In this document: positions 6,117 through 11,811 of the stretch, piece after piece
Layout: every line of letters starts with the position of its first letter
Position numbering within the stretch: position 1 is the first letter of the stretch
DNA from: an uncultured Clostridium sp.
Lineage (GTDB): Bacteria; Bacillota; Clostridia; Lachnospirales; Lachnospiraceae
DNA: 11,811 nt
Direction of reading: 5' to 3'
Assembly (NCBI GenBank): GCA_900540335.1
Contig: UQFC01000086.1
Location: 1-11,811, forward strand
Translations under genes and position numbers: made by a program
The notes under the pieces: generated by a model
The model's database searches: none
Told to the model about the DNA's origin: nothing
Seen by the model: the letters and a program-made list of their open reading frames with translations, nothing else

Positions 6117-7913
6117 TTACGCTTTTTTAACCGGCTGTGTCACCTGACGCAGCCATTCTTTTTCTTCATCATTCAGATACGGACTGATTTTTTCATAAAC
6201 CTGTGCATGGTATTCATTTAAGAAAGCCACATCCTCTTCCGTCATCAGCTCGGTATCCAGCGGCTCTGTGTCAACGGGAACATAAGTCAGGAATTCAAAG
6301 CAGAGGAACTGCCCGTACTCATTTTTCTCCGCCTTTTTACAGAACATCTGATTTTCCGTACGGATTCCATGACTTCCCTCAATATACAGGCCCGGTTCAT
6401 CAGAGCATACCATTCCATCCATAAAGGGATAGCTGTCCTGACGCTCAGGAACTATCCGGAAACGAATACCGGCGGGACGCTCATGCACATTCAGCAGATA
6501 TCCGATTCCATGTCCTGTACCATGATTATAATCCAGACCATGCTTCCAGAATACCTCTCTCGCCACATAATCCAGGCTCAAACCGCTGCAGCCCTGAAGG
6601 AATTTTACATGACCCAGGCGCAGCATACTCATAAGAACCATGGTATAGTGCTTCTTCTCTTCCTCTGTTACCGGTCCCAGCGCAAAGGTTCTTGTAATGT
6701 CTGTCGTTCCCTCCAGATACTGTCCGCCGGAGTCAACCAGATAAAGTCCCTTCGGTTCCAGAACCGCGCAGGTTTCCGGAACTGCATGATAATGACACAT
6801 GGCTGCATTGGCTCCATATGCGGAAATCGTTGTAAAGCTCTGATCCAGGGCGCCATTGTCCAGACGCATCTGATCCAGACGATCTGCTGCTGTACATTCT
6901 GTCATGGGAACCTTGCCGATATTTTTCTTCATCCAGTAAATGAATTTCGTCATGGTCACGCCGTCTTTGATGTGAGCAGCCTTCATGTTTTCAATTTCTA
7001 CAGAATTCTTCTGCGCCTTCGCCAGGGAAGTCGGATTCATTTTGTCCAGGATCCGGTTGCTGCTGTCCAGAGAACGGATGATGGTATAATTGACCTTTCC
7101 CTTCTCCAGAAGCACACGGCTGCTGCGTACGGTTCCTACATAATCATATATATCTTCATATCCCCATAAGGTAACTCCAAGCTCTTCCAGGTATGTTTTT
7201 ACCTGCTGAGGAACTGCCTCCGGATTCACAAAGAAACGAATTTCATCCTTTGTAACAGTCAGATAGGATAATACCACCGGGTTGCAGGGAATATCATTTC
7301 CACGAATATTCAAAAGCCACACAATGTCATCCAGTGTAGTGATAATATGAAGATCCGCCCGGCACTGCTCCATCTCCGCACGAAGCTGGGCAATCTTTTC
7401 TTTTGCAGATTTTCCTGCATACTTCTCCGCCAGAATCCAGATGGGCTCTGCAGAAAGAGGCGGACGATCTTCCCAGATTTCATCTACCAGGGCAGCATGA
7501 TAATCCAGTGTAATCTGCTTTTCCTCCAGACGTGCTTTCAGATCCTCCCCCATTTTTCCGTTGATTACCCGGCCGTCAAAGCCCAGTGTAATCCCGTCAG
7601 GAAGCTGCTCCAGATATTCCTCCAGAGATAAGACGCCAGGCTGTCCCATTTTCATAAGCTCTACTCCTGTGTCTTTCAATTCAGCTGCTGCCTGTACAAA
7701 ATACCGGCCATCGGTCCATACTCCGGCCCAGTCTCTGGTAATCAGAGCCGTACCGGCAGACCCGGTAAAGCCTGTGATATATTTGCGGCAGGCAAAATGC
7801 TCTCCTACATATTCTGATTCATGATAATCGGAGGTGGGCACCAGCACTGCATCAATATGGCGCTCTTCCATCAATGCCCTGAGACGGGCAATTCGCTCAG
7901 CAATCCTGTTCAT
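6117..7913 (-). CDS. pepP: Xaa-Pro aminopeptidase (aminopeptidase P, M24B)
   Basis: This cytoplasmic dinuclear-metal enzyme removes the N-terminal residue from peptides with proline in position 2. The 598 residues fit the three-domain XPNPEP1-like group: two creatinase-type N domains, then the pita-bread catalytic domain. Metal ligands, counted from ATG 7913, are D394 (VDSGGQY), D405 (TTDITR), H468 (HGTGHGIG), E506 (DEPGLY) and E520 (RTEN). The substrate-handling His lies in MCHYHAVP (374/376). The frame is open 20 codons further, to 7973, but ATG 7913 has AGGAGA 7 nt upstream and starts at the family's usual MNRIAERIARLR, so it is preferred. It follows lpdA by 56 bp and has its own likely promoter there. 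All catalytic residues are intact. Confidence 0.95.
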   Translation of the reverse strand: MNRIAERIARLRALMEERHIDAVLVPTSDYHESEYVGEHFACRKYITGFTGSAGTALITRDWAGVWTDGRYFVQAAAELKDTGVELMKMGQPGVLSLEEYLEQLPDGITLGFDGRVINGKMGEDLKARLEEKQITLDYHAALVDEIWEDRPPLSAEPIWILAEKYAGKSAKEKIAQLRAEMEQCRADLHIITTLDDIVWLLNIRGNDIPCNPVVLSYLTVTKDEIRFFVNPEAVPQQVKTYLEELGVTLWGYEDIYDYVGTVRSSRVLLEKGKVNYTIIRSLDSSNRILDKMNPTSLAKAQKNSVEIENMKAAHIKDGVTMTKFIYWMKKNIGKVPMTECTAADRLDQMRLDNGALDQSFTTISAYGANAAMCHYHAVPETCAVLEPKGLYLVDSGGQYLEGTTDITRTFALGPVTEEEKKHYTMVLMSMLRLGHVKFLQGCSGLSLDYVAREVFWKHGLDYNHGTGHGIGYLLNVHERPAGIRFRIVPERQDSYPFMDGMVCSDEPGLYIEGSHGIRTENQMFCKKAEKNEYGQFLCFEFLTYVPVDTEPLDTELMTEEDVAFLNEYHAQVYEKISPYLNDEEKEWLRQVTQPVKKA

Positions 7914-7920
7914 GATCTTC

Positions 7921-7926
7921 TCTCCT
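7921..7926 (-). promoter_or_regulatory. Ribosome binding site fixing the pepP start
   Basis: AGGAGA on the minus strand is 7 nt from ATG 7913. The longer alternative start near 7973 overlaps the lpdA stop and has no comparable site. Confidence 0.8.
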
Positions 7927-7944
7927 GTTTCCATAATATTTCTT

Positions 7945-7973
7945 ATCATACCACATTTTCTGACGTCTGTCAC
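7945..7973 (-). promoter_or_regulatory. Extended -10 promoter for pepP overlapping the lpdA stop codon
   Basis: On the minus strand GTGACA (5/6 to -35) and TATGAT (5/6 to -10) are 17 bp apart, and TGG before the -10 gives an extended -10. The -35 contains the TGA stop of lpdA. Transcription would start near 7938, leaving about 25 nt before ATG 7913 with its ribosome site. This would let pepP be expressed independently of lpdA. Confidence 0.6.
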
Positions 7974-9382
7974 CTCATGGCATCTTCAATGGCCGCACTG
8001 ATTCCCTCACTGTAGGTGGGATGCGCTCTCATAGCCATGGAAAGCTGCTTATCCGTCAGTCCGTTTGCAATAGCTGTCGCCATTTCGCCAATCATATCCG
8101 TGGCTCTGGGACATATAATCTGGGCTCCCACAATGGTATTGTTATAGGTTTCAAAAATCAGACGAATAAATCCGTTCTCTTCTCTTGCAATGATGGATTT
8201 ACCATTTCCATCCATACGGTAAACACCGCAGCGTACCTGCATTCCCAGCTCCTTTGCCTTCTGCTCTGTAATTCCTACTGTAGCAATCTCCGGCTCTGTG
8301 TAAATACAGTTTGGAACAATCGGAAGAGAAACATACATCCCGCTGGGAACTGCCTTCAGGCGGATACTGTGCGGCTGTCCGGCGATATTTTCTACCACAT
8401 AAGTGGCCTGAGCCATAGCAACATGAGCCAGCTGGGTCGATGCCACAACATCACCTATGGCATAAATTCCCGGCTCGCTTGTCTCAAAATCTTCATTAAC
8501 CCAAATCCGTCCGTTTTCCATCTTGAGACTGATATCCGCCCCTAAAAGGCCATCTGTATATGGAACACGGCCAACGGCTGATACTACCTGAGTTGCTTTT
8601 GTCGTATGGCTTTCTCCTGTTTCCAGATTTCTGATATGACAATTCAGACCGTCTCCCTCAGTAATCTCTTCTACCACGCTGTTGCAGTAAACAGTAATTC
8701 CCTTTTCTGTCAGCTGCTGCTTCAGGGCTGCCGCCACTTCCTCATCCATCGGACTTAGAAGGTGAGGGCCCTTTTCCACAATCGTCACCTTTGAACAGAG
8801 TGCCTGAAAAATCGTTGCAAATTCAACGCCGATTACCCCTCCGCCCATAATCACAACCCGATCGTAATTCCAGGAAGGGGCAGATAAAAGTCTGTCACTG
8901 TTTCCCACCCCGGGCAGATCAATGCCGGAAATCTCAGGCTTAACCGGTCTCGCCCCGGTAGCAATGATAATTCTGTCTGCCTGAAAATATTCTTTTCCGT
9001 TTTCAGAGTTTACCTCGACTGTTTTTCCCCGGCGGATCGTAGCAGTTCCTTTGATATAATCAATTTTATTTTTCTCAAAAAGCTTTTCAATCTCTCCGCG
9101 GTATTGTTTTACAGAGCGCTTTTTATACTCCTGCATTTTCCTGAAATCAAAAGAAATAAAATCAGTAGAAACGCCAAACACATCGCTGTGCTGCATCATA
9201 GAAAAAATGCTGGATGCATGAAGCAGTGCTTTCGTAGGGATACAGCCCCTGTTAATGCAGACACCTCCCAGCTTATCCCGTTCAATCACCGCTACCTTCA
9301 GTCCAAAACCTGCGGCCTTCAGCGCTGCTGTATAACCTCCAGGTCCTGCTCCGATAATAATCAAATCGTATTTTACTGCCAT
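7970..9382 (-). CDS. lpdA: Dihydrolipoyl dehydrogenase
   Basis: This FAD- and NAD-dependent disulfide oxidoreductase re-oxidises dihydrolipoamide on 2-oxo-acid dehydrogenase or glycine-cleavage complexes. The 470 residues show the FAD motif GAGPGG (11-16), the redox disulfide C42/C47 in GGVCINRGCIPTK, the NAD motif GGGVIG (180-185), a second FAD contact AIGD (308-311), and the catalytic dyad H454/E459 in HPTYSEG. Length is normal. ATG 9382 has AAGGAGA close upstream. It begins 12 bp after the HAD stop, so the two are almost certainly cotranscribed. No lipoyl carrier, E2, GcvH or lipoate ligase gene is in the window, so its partner complex cannot be read from context. A related flavin disulfide reductase role is a minor alternative, but the motifs favour lipoamide dehydrogenase. 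Confidence 0.9.
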   Translation of the reverse strand: MAVKYDLIIIGAGPGGYTAALKAAGFGLKVAVIERDKLGGVCINRGCIPTKALLHASSIFSMMQHSDVFGVSTDFISFDFRKMQEYKKRSVKQYRGEIEKLFEKNKIDYIKGTATIRRGKTVEVNSENGKEYFQADRIIIATGARPVKPEISGIDLPGVGNSDRLLSAPSWNYDRVVIMGGGVIGVEFATIFQALCSKVTIVEKGPHLLSPMDEEVAAALKQQLTEKGITVYCNSVVEEITEGDGLNCHIRNLETGESHTTKATQVVSAVGRVPYTDGLLGADISLKMENGRIWVNEDFETSEPGIYAIGDVVASTQLAHVAMAQATYVVENIAGQPHSIRLKAVPSGMYVSLPIVPNCIYTEPEIATVGITEQKAKELGMQVRCGVYRMDGNGKSIIAREENGFIRLIFETYNNTIVGAQIICPRATDMIGEMATAIANGLTDKQLSMAMRAHPTYSEGISAAIEDAMR

Positions 9383-9394
9383 ATTTTCTCCTTT

Positions 9395-10210
9395 TTAATA
9401 TCCTTTTCTGTCCTCAGAGCAGCACTCCCCGTCAATCAGTTTCAGACTGCAGCAGGCATTCCAGATTCCATTCTCTCCCACAGCTGTCGTAACATAATCC
9501 GCTGTCTCCTTTAATTTTTCGATTGCATTGCCCATAGCAACTCCGATTCCTGCCTGCTGAATCATTTCATAATCATTCATGCTGTCTCCAAAAGCAACCG
9601 TATCTGCCATAGGAACTCCATAATAATCGCAAAGCAGCTTCAGACCCTCCGCCTTTGACACCTTCTTCTCAACAATATCAGCGCCCTCCCGGCTGGAAAA
9701 CATTGGAAGCTTCAGCTGAGGAAATGCCGCTTCCATACTTTTTGCTCCATCCTCCTGCCCCAGATAGACCAGGGTTCGCACCGGCATCTGCAAAAGAAGC
9801 TTTGGATCCCGGAATTGTCTTCCTGACTCTCCAAAACGGCGGATATCATTGCGCACTACAAATTCCGGATTCACATAATAATCATCCGATACATCTGTCA
9901 GTCCCACGGAAAAATCCTTTCCCTCTGCAAACTCCAGAATCTGCCGTACCAGTTCTCTGTCCATCCGGTGTTCGTGGATCAGCGTTTTTCCAACAGTAAT
10001 TTTAGTTCCATTTAAATGAATCACTGCATCTGGCTGAATCTCATCTGCCAGCCCCCGGCTGTAACGGTTATCCATATCTCTTCCGGTAGCAATTACAATA
10101 TAATAATTTTTCCTCAGCCTTTTCACTGCCTCAATGGCACTTTCCGGAATCTTAAAATCTTTGTGATCCAGAAGTGTCATATCCATGTCAAAGCTGACAA
10201 TTCCTTTCAT
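9395..10210 (-). CDS. Cof-type HAD phosphatase (HAD subfamily IIB)
   Basis: This is a 271-residue cytoplasmic HAD hydrolase, expected to remove phosphate from small phosphorylated metabolites; substrates of this family are broad and cannot be predicted here. Motif I is D8-M-D10-M-T12, with Met where many relatives have Gly. Motif II is T42 in ATGR, motif III K186 in KVSKAEG, and motif IV GDSMND with D209 and D213. The long insert between motifs II and III (about 60-180) is the alpha/beta cap of the Cof/YidA type. The frame extends to 10264, but ATG 10210 has AGGAGA 8 nt upstream and begins just before motif I, so it is chosen. A cysteine-rich tail (NACCSLKLIDGECC) ends the protein. It is the first gene of the HAD-lpdA unit, with a promoter and a possible attenuator ahead of it. 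Confidence 0.9.
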   Translation of the reverse strand: MKGIVSFDMDMTLLDHKDFKIPESAIEAVKRLRKNYYIVIATGRDMDNRYSRGLADEIQPDAVIHLNGTKITVGKTLIHEHRMDRELVRQILEFAEGKDFSVGLTDVSDDYYVNPEFVVRNDIRRFGESGRQFRDPKLLLQMPVRTLVYLGQEDGAKSMEAAFPQLKLPMFSSREGADIVEKKVSKAEGLKLLCDYYGVPMADTVAFGDSMNDYEMIQQAGIGVAMGNAIEKLKETADYVTTAVGENGIWNACCSLKLIDGECCSEDRKGY

Positions 10211-10238
10211 ATTTTCTGTCTCCTGTCTCTTCTGCCTT

Positions 10239-10297
10239 AAAAAACAGCCCTTTCTGCCTTCCAAAATAAGGGCCTTCGCTTGATTCTCCCTTGTTTT
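10239..10297 (-). promoter_or_regulatory. Candidate transcription attenuator in the HAD-lpdA leader
   Basis: On the leader RNA, segment A (AAAACAAGGG, 10297-10288) can pair with segment B (CCCTTATTTT, 10272-10263), 9 of 10 pairs. Segment B with its preceding G (GCCCTT) can instead pair with segment C (AAGGGC, 10252-10247), which is followed after two bases by a run of six T (10244-10239). The two pairings exclude each other, as in attenuators. The terminator stem is only 6-7 bp with a large loop. I recognise no known riboswitch class. Confidence 0.35.
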
Positions 10298-10361
10298 TCT
10301 GGGCAGATGCCATAATTTTTTCGCTGTTTAGCAGGTTTTTCCAGCATTTTCTGCTAAAAAT

Positions 10362-10390
10362 ATAATATCAGATAAAAAAAATGTTGTAAA
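10362..10390 (-). promoter_or_regulatory. Promoter for the HAD-lpdA unit
   Basis: On the minus strand TTTACA (5/6) and TATTAT (5/6) are separated by exactly 17 bp. The expected start near 10355 gives a leader of about 145 nt, which holds the candidate attenuator. The -35 lies 4 bp from the -35 of the divergent tRNA promoter. Confidence 0.65.
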
Positions 10391-10394
10391 CCTC

Positions 10395-10423
10395 TTTTCA
10401 AAATGGAATTTATCTGCTATAAT
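10395..10423 (+). promoter_or_regulatory. Promoter of the tRNA-Pro gene
   Basis: A perfect TATAAT (10418-10423) with an upstream TG in extended -10 position (TGCTATAAT) has TTTTCA (4/6) 17 bp upstream. Transcription would start near 10430, about 25 nt before the mature tRNA 5' end. Confidence 0.65.
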
Positions 10424-10454
10424 AAGGAAGTTCGTTGAGGAACACAAAACAAAA

Positions 10455-10528
10455 CGGAGTATGGCGTAGTTTGGTAGCGCGCTCGGCTGGGGGCCGAGAG
10501 GTCGCAGGTTCAAATCCTGTTACTCCGA
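10455..10528 (+). tRNA. tRNA-Pro, anticodon GGG
   Basis: A full cloverleaf is visible. The acceptor stem is CGGAGTA/TACTCCG with discriminator A. The D arm contains GGTAGCGC. The anticodon stem is CTCGG/CCGAG, with the 7-nt loop CTGGGGG placing GGG at positions 34-36. The T arm is GCAGG-TTCAAAT-CCTGT. The anticodon reads CCC and CCU proline codons. CCA is not encoded (ACT follows), so it must be added by the CCA enzyme. It stands alone, with its own promoter and terminator. Confidence 0.97.
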
Positions 10529-10535
10529 CTGAATG

Positions 10536-10590
10536 AAAAGCCTTGTTTTATACGGGATGTACTGGAACCCGCATAAAACAAGGCTTTTTC
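10536..10590 (+). terminator. Rho-independent terminator of tRNA-Pro
   Basis: A 16-bp perfect stem (10536-10551 with 10573-10588) is continued after one A/C mismatch by CGGG/CCCG, with an 11-nt loop. The descending arm runs into CTTTTTCG. It begins 8 nt after the tRNA and is strong and unambiguous. Confidence 0.9.
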
Positions 10591-10676
10591 GTTGTTTCAT
10601 TTTTCTTTTACTGCCCTCATTTTTCGTAAAACGCATCAGCCAGATGGCCTCTATAGAACCCTGTTGTCTTGAAATG

Positions 10677-10722
10677 AAAAAATGCCAGAGTGCATGTTCC
10701 TTTCATCATACACCCCAGCATT
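10677..10722 (-). terminator. Terminator downstream of purB
   Basis: Minus-strand RNA forms a 12-bp stem (10722-10711 with 10692-10681) with three G-U pairs, followed by a run of T (10682-10677). On the plus strand those wobbles become A/C mismatches, so the element is oriented for purB. It is about 80 nt past the purB stop. I see no gene in the rest of 10591-10802. Confidence 0.7.
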
Positions 10723-10802
10723 TATTATAGAGTCCGTATCATTCACCGGTCGGATCTAATGCTCCTGTCCTTCCATTTTCCTGTAAAACAGACATGTCCA
10801 AA

Positions 10803-11811
10803 TTACACATGAATCTCTGCTGTCATTCCCAGAATATCCTGATTCTCCTCCAGAATCGGACGAATCACTTCCTCCAGGAATTCCTCAACCTGCTGCGGTG
10901 CGCGTCCAACATATCTGGACGGCTCCATACATGCCTGCAGCTCTTCTATGGTCAGTCCAAATGCCGGATCTGAGGCAATCAGCTCCAGGAGATTGTTGTC
11001 CAGTCCCTTTTCCTTTACATTCTTTCCTGCTTCCATGGAAAGCTGGCGAATCCGCTCATGAAGCTCCTGGCGATCTCCGCCGGCCTTTACTGCATCCATC
11101 ATAATGTTTTCCGTAGCCATAAAGGGCAGCTCTGCCATAAAATGCTTCTCAATAACCTTCGGGTATACAACAAGACCGTCAACCACATTCAGATACAGAT
11201 CCAGAATGCCGTCTACAGCCAGAAAGCCCTCCGGAATACTGAGACGCTTATTCGCAGAATCGTCCAGAGTACGCTCAAACCACTGGGTAGACGCTACCAG
11301 CATGGGGTTCATCACATCACTCATAACATAATTGGACAGAGAAGCAATCCGCTCACTGCGCATCGGATTCCGCTTGTATGCCATGGCAGAAGAACCAATC
11401 TGATTTTTCTCAAAGGGCTCTTCCACTTCTTTCAGATGCTGAAGCAGACGGATATCATTGGAGAACTTATGTGCGCTCTGTGCAATGCCAGCCAGTACAT
11501 TCAGCACTCTGGTATCTACTTTTCTGGAATAAGTCTGACCGGAAACAGGATAGCAGCTGGTAAATCCCATCTTCTCTGCAATCATCTGATCCGCCTTGCG
11601 GCACTTTGCGTGATCCCCTTCAAACAGCTCCAGGAAGCTGGCCTGAGTACCGGTAGTTCCCTTCGAGCCCAAAAGCTTCATATTAGCCAGTACATGATCC
11701 AGATCCTCCAGATCCAGGCAAAGCTCATTCAGCCACAGAGTTGCACGTTTTCCAACTGTTGTCGGCTGTGCCGGCTGAAAATGGGTAAATGCCAGAGTCG
11801 GCTGATTTTTA
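10803..11811 (-). CDS. purB: Adenylosuccinate lyase, C-terminal 335 codons (5' end outside window)
   Basis: The enzyme acts twice in purine synthesis: it converts SAICAR to AICAR and adenylosuccinate to AMP, releasing fumarate each time, as a cytoplasmic tetramer. The visible part opens with PTLAFTHFQPAQPTTVGKR, which carries the conserved catalytic His, and then has KLLGSKGTTGTQASF. The superfamily signature GSSAMAYKRNPMRSE contains the mobile loop with the catalytic Ser. The all-alpha C-terminal domain follows (from about GILDLYLNVVDGLVVYPKVIE) to the stop. Relatives are about 475 residues, so roughly the first 140 are beyond the window. The frame is open to the edge; the internal ATG at 11681 is not the start. 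It appears to end its transcription unit at the terminator at 10677-10722. Confidence 0.96.
   Translation of the reverse strand, partial: KNQPTLAFTHFQPAQPTTVGKRATLWLNELCLDLEDLDHVLANMKLLGSKGTTGTQASFLELFEGDHAKCRKADQMIAEKMGFTSCYPVSGQTYSRKVDTRVLNVLAGIAQSAHKFSNDIRLLQHLKEVEEPFEKNQIGSSAMAYKRNPMRSERIASLSNYVMSDVMNPMLVASTQWFERTLDDSANKRLSIPEGFLAVDGILDLYLNVVDGLVVYPKVIEKHFMAELPFMATENIMMDAVKAGGDRQELHERIRQLSMEAGKNVKEKGLDNNLLELIASDPAFGLTIEELQACMEPSRYVGRAPQQVEEFLEEVIRPILEENQDILGMTAEIHV

Noticed and set aside
6369..7169. 266-codon plus-strand frame opposite pepP
   Set aside because: It lies wholly antisense to an intact, motif-complete gene, and its translation shows no recognisable domain.
8021..8545. 174-codon plus-strand frame opposite lpdA
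   Set aside because: Antisense to intact lpdA, no ribosome site, composition typical of a shadow frame.
10188..10313. 41-codon frame in the HAD leader (starting MASAQKNKGE) as a leader peptide
   Set aside because: No Shine-Dalgarno site, no run of regulatory codons, and it overlaps the HAD start; more likely chance.

Overview
The window looks like chromosomal DNA of a low-to-mid-GC Gram-positive gut anaerobe, most probably a member of Lachnospiraceae (Blautia/Ruminococcus/Dorea-like). This is inferred from the style of the response-regulator/HD protein, the trans-editing tRNA deacylase of the PrdX type, the RlmD and PurB sequences, strong AGGAG-type ribosome sites and sigma-A-like promoters. 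Nothing in the sequence gives a species-level proof. I see no insertion sequence, phage gene or CRISPR array.

Layout, left to right. (1) 1-729, minus: the 5' two-thirds of a response regulator with an HD/HD-GYP output domain, cut by the window edge, with its own putative promoter. (2) 915-3512, minus: three consecutive damaged or probably damaged genes. They are a GH43 beta-xylosidase without its catalytic half, an AEC-family permease without its last membrane helix, and, overlapping its stop codon, a soluble protein carrying an IIGGADGP motif. This looks like a decayed carbohydrate-related cluster with at least two deletion scars. (3) 3681-5172, minus: rlmD (23S rRNA m5U methyltransferase) with a strong terminator and an unusual basic, repeat-bearing N-terminal arm. 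(4) 5361-5948, plus: a PrdX/YbaK-type aminoacyl-tRNA(Pro) deacylase. (5) 5958-6107: a 150-bp multi-arm inverted-repeat element filling the gap between convergent genes. (6) 6117-10210, minus: Xaa-Pro aminopeptidase (pepP), dihydrolipoamide dehydrogenase (lpdA) and a Cof-type HAD phosphatase, transcribed in the order HAD-lpdA-pepP. A promoter plus possible attenuator lies ahead of HAD, and pepP has an extra promoter at the end of lpdA. (7) 10395-10589, plus: a tRNA-Pro(GGG) gene with promoter and terminator. (8) 10677-11811, minus: the C-terminal 335 codons of adenylosuccinate lyase (purB) and its terminator.

Most intact genes are housekeeping: rRNA modification, tRNA quality control, peptide turnover, purine synthesis and redox. 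Three items concern proline (tRNA-Pro, a deacylase that in relatives clears mischarged tRNA-Pro, and a peptidase cutting X-Pro bonds), but they are in separate transcription units, so this may be chance. The points most worth a second look are the cloverleaf repeat, the candidate attenuator before the HAD gene, the IIGGADGP protein and its fusion-like junction with the permease, and the 72-nt-periodic repeat in rlmD. I did not find a clear new multi-gene system.
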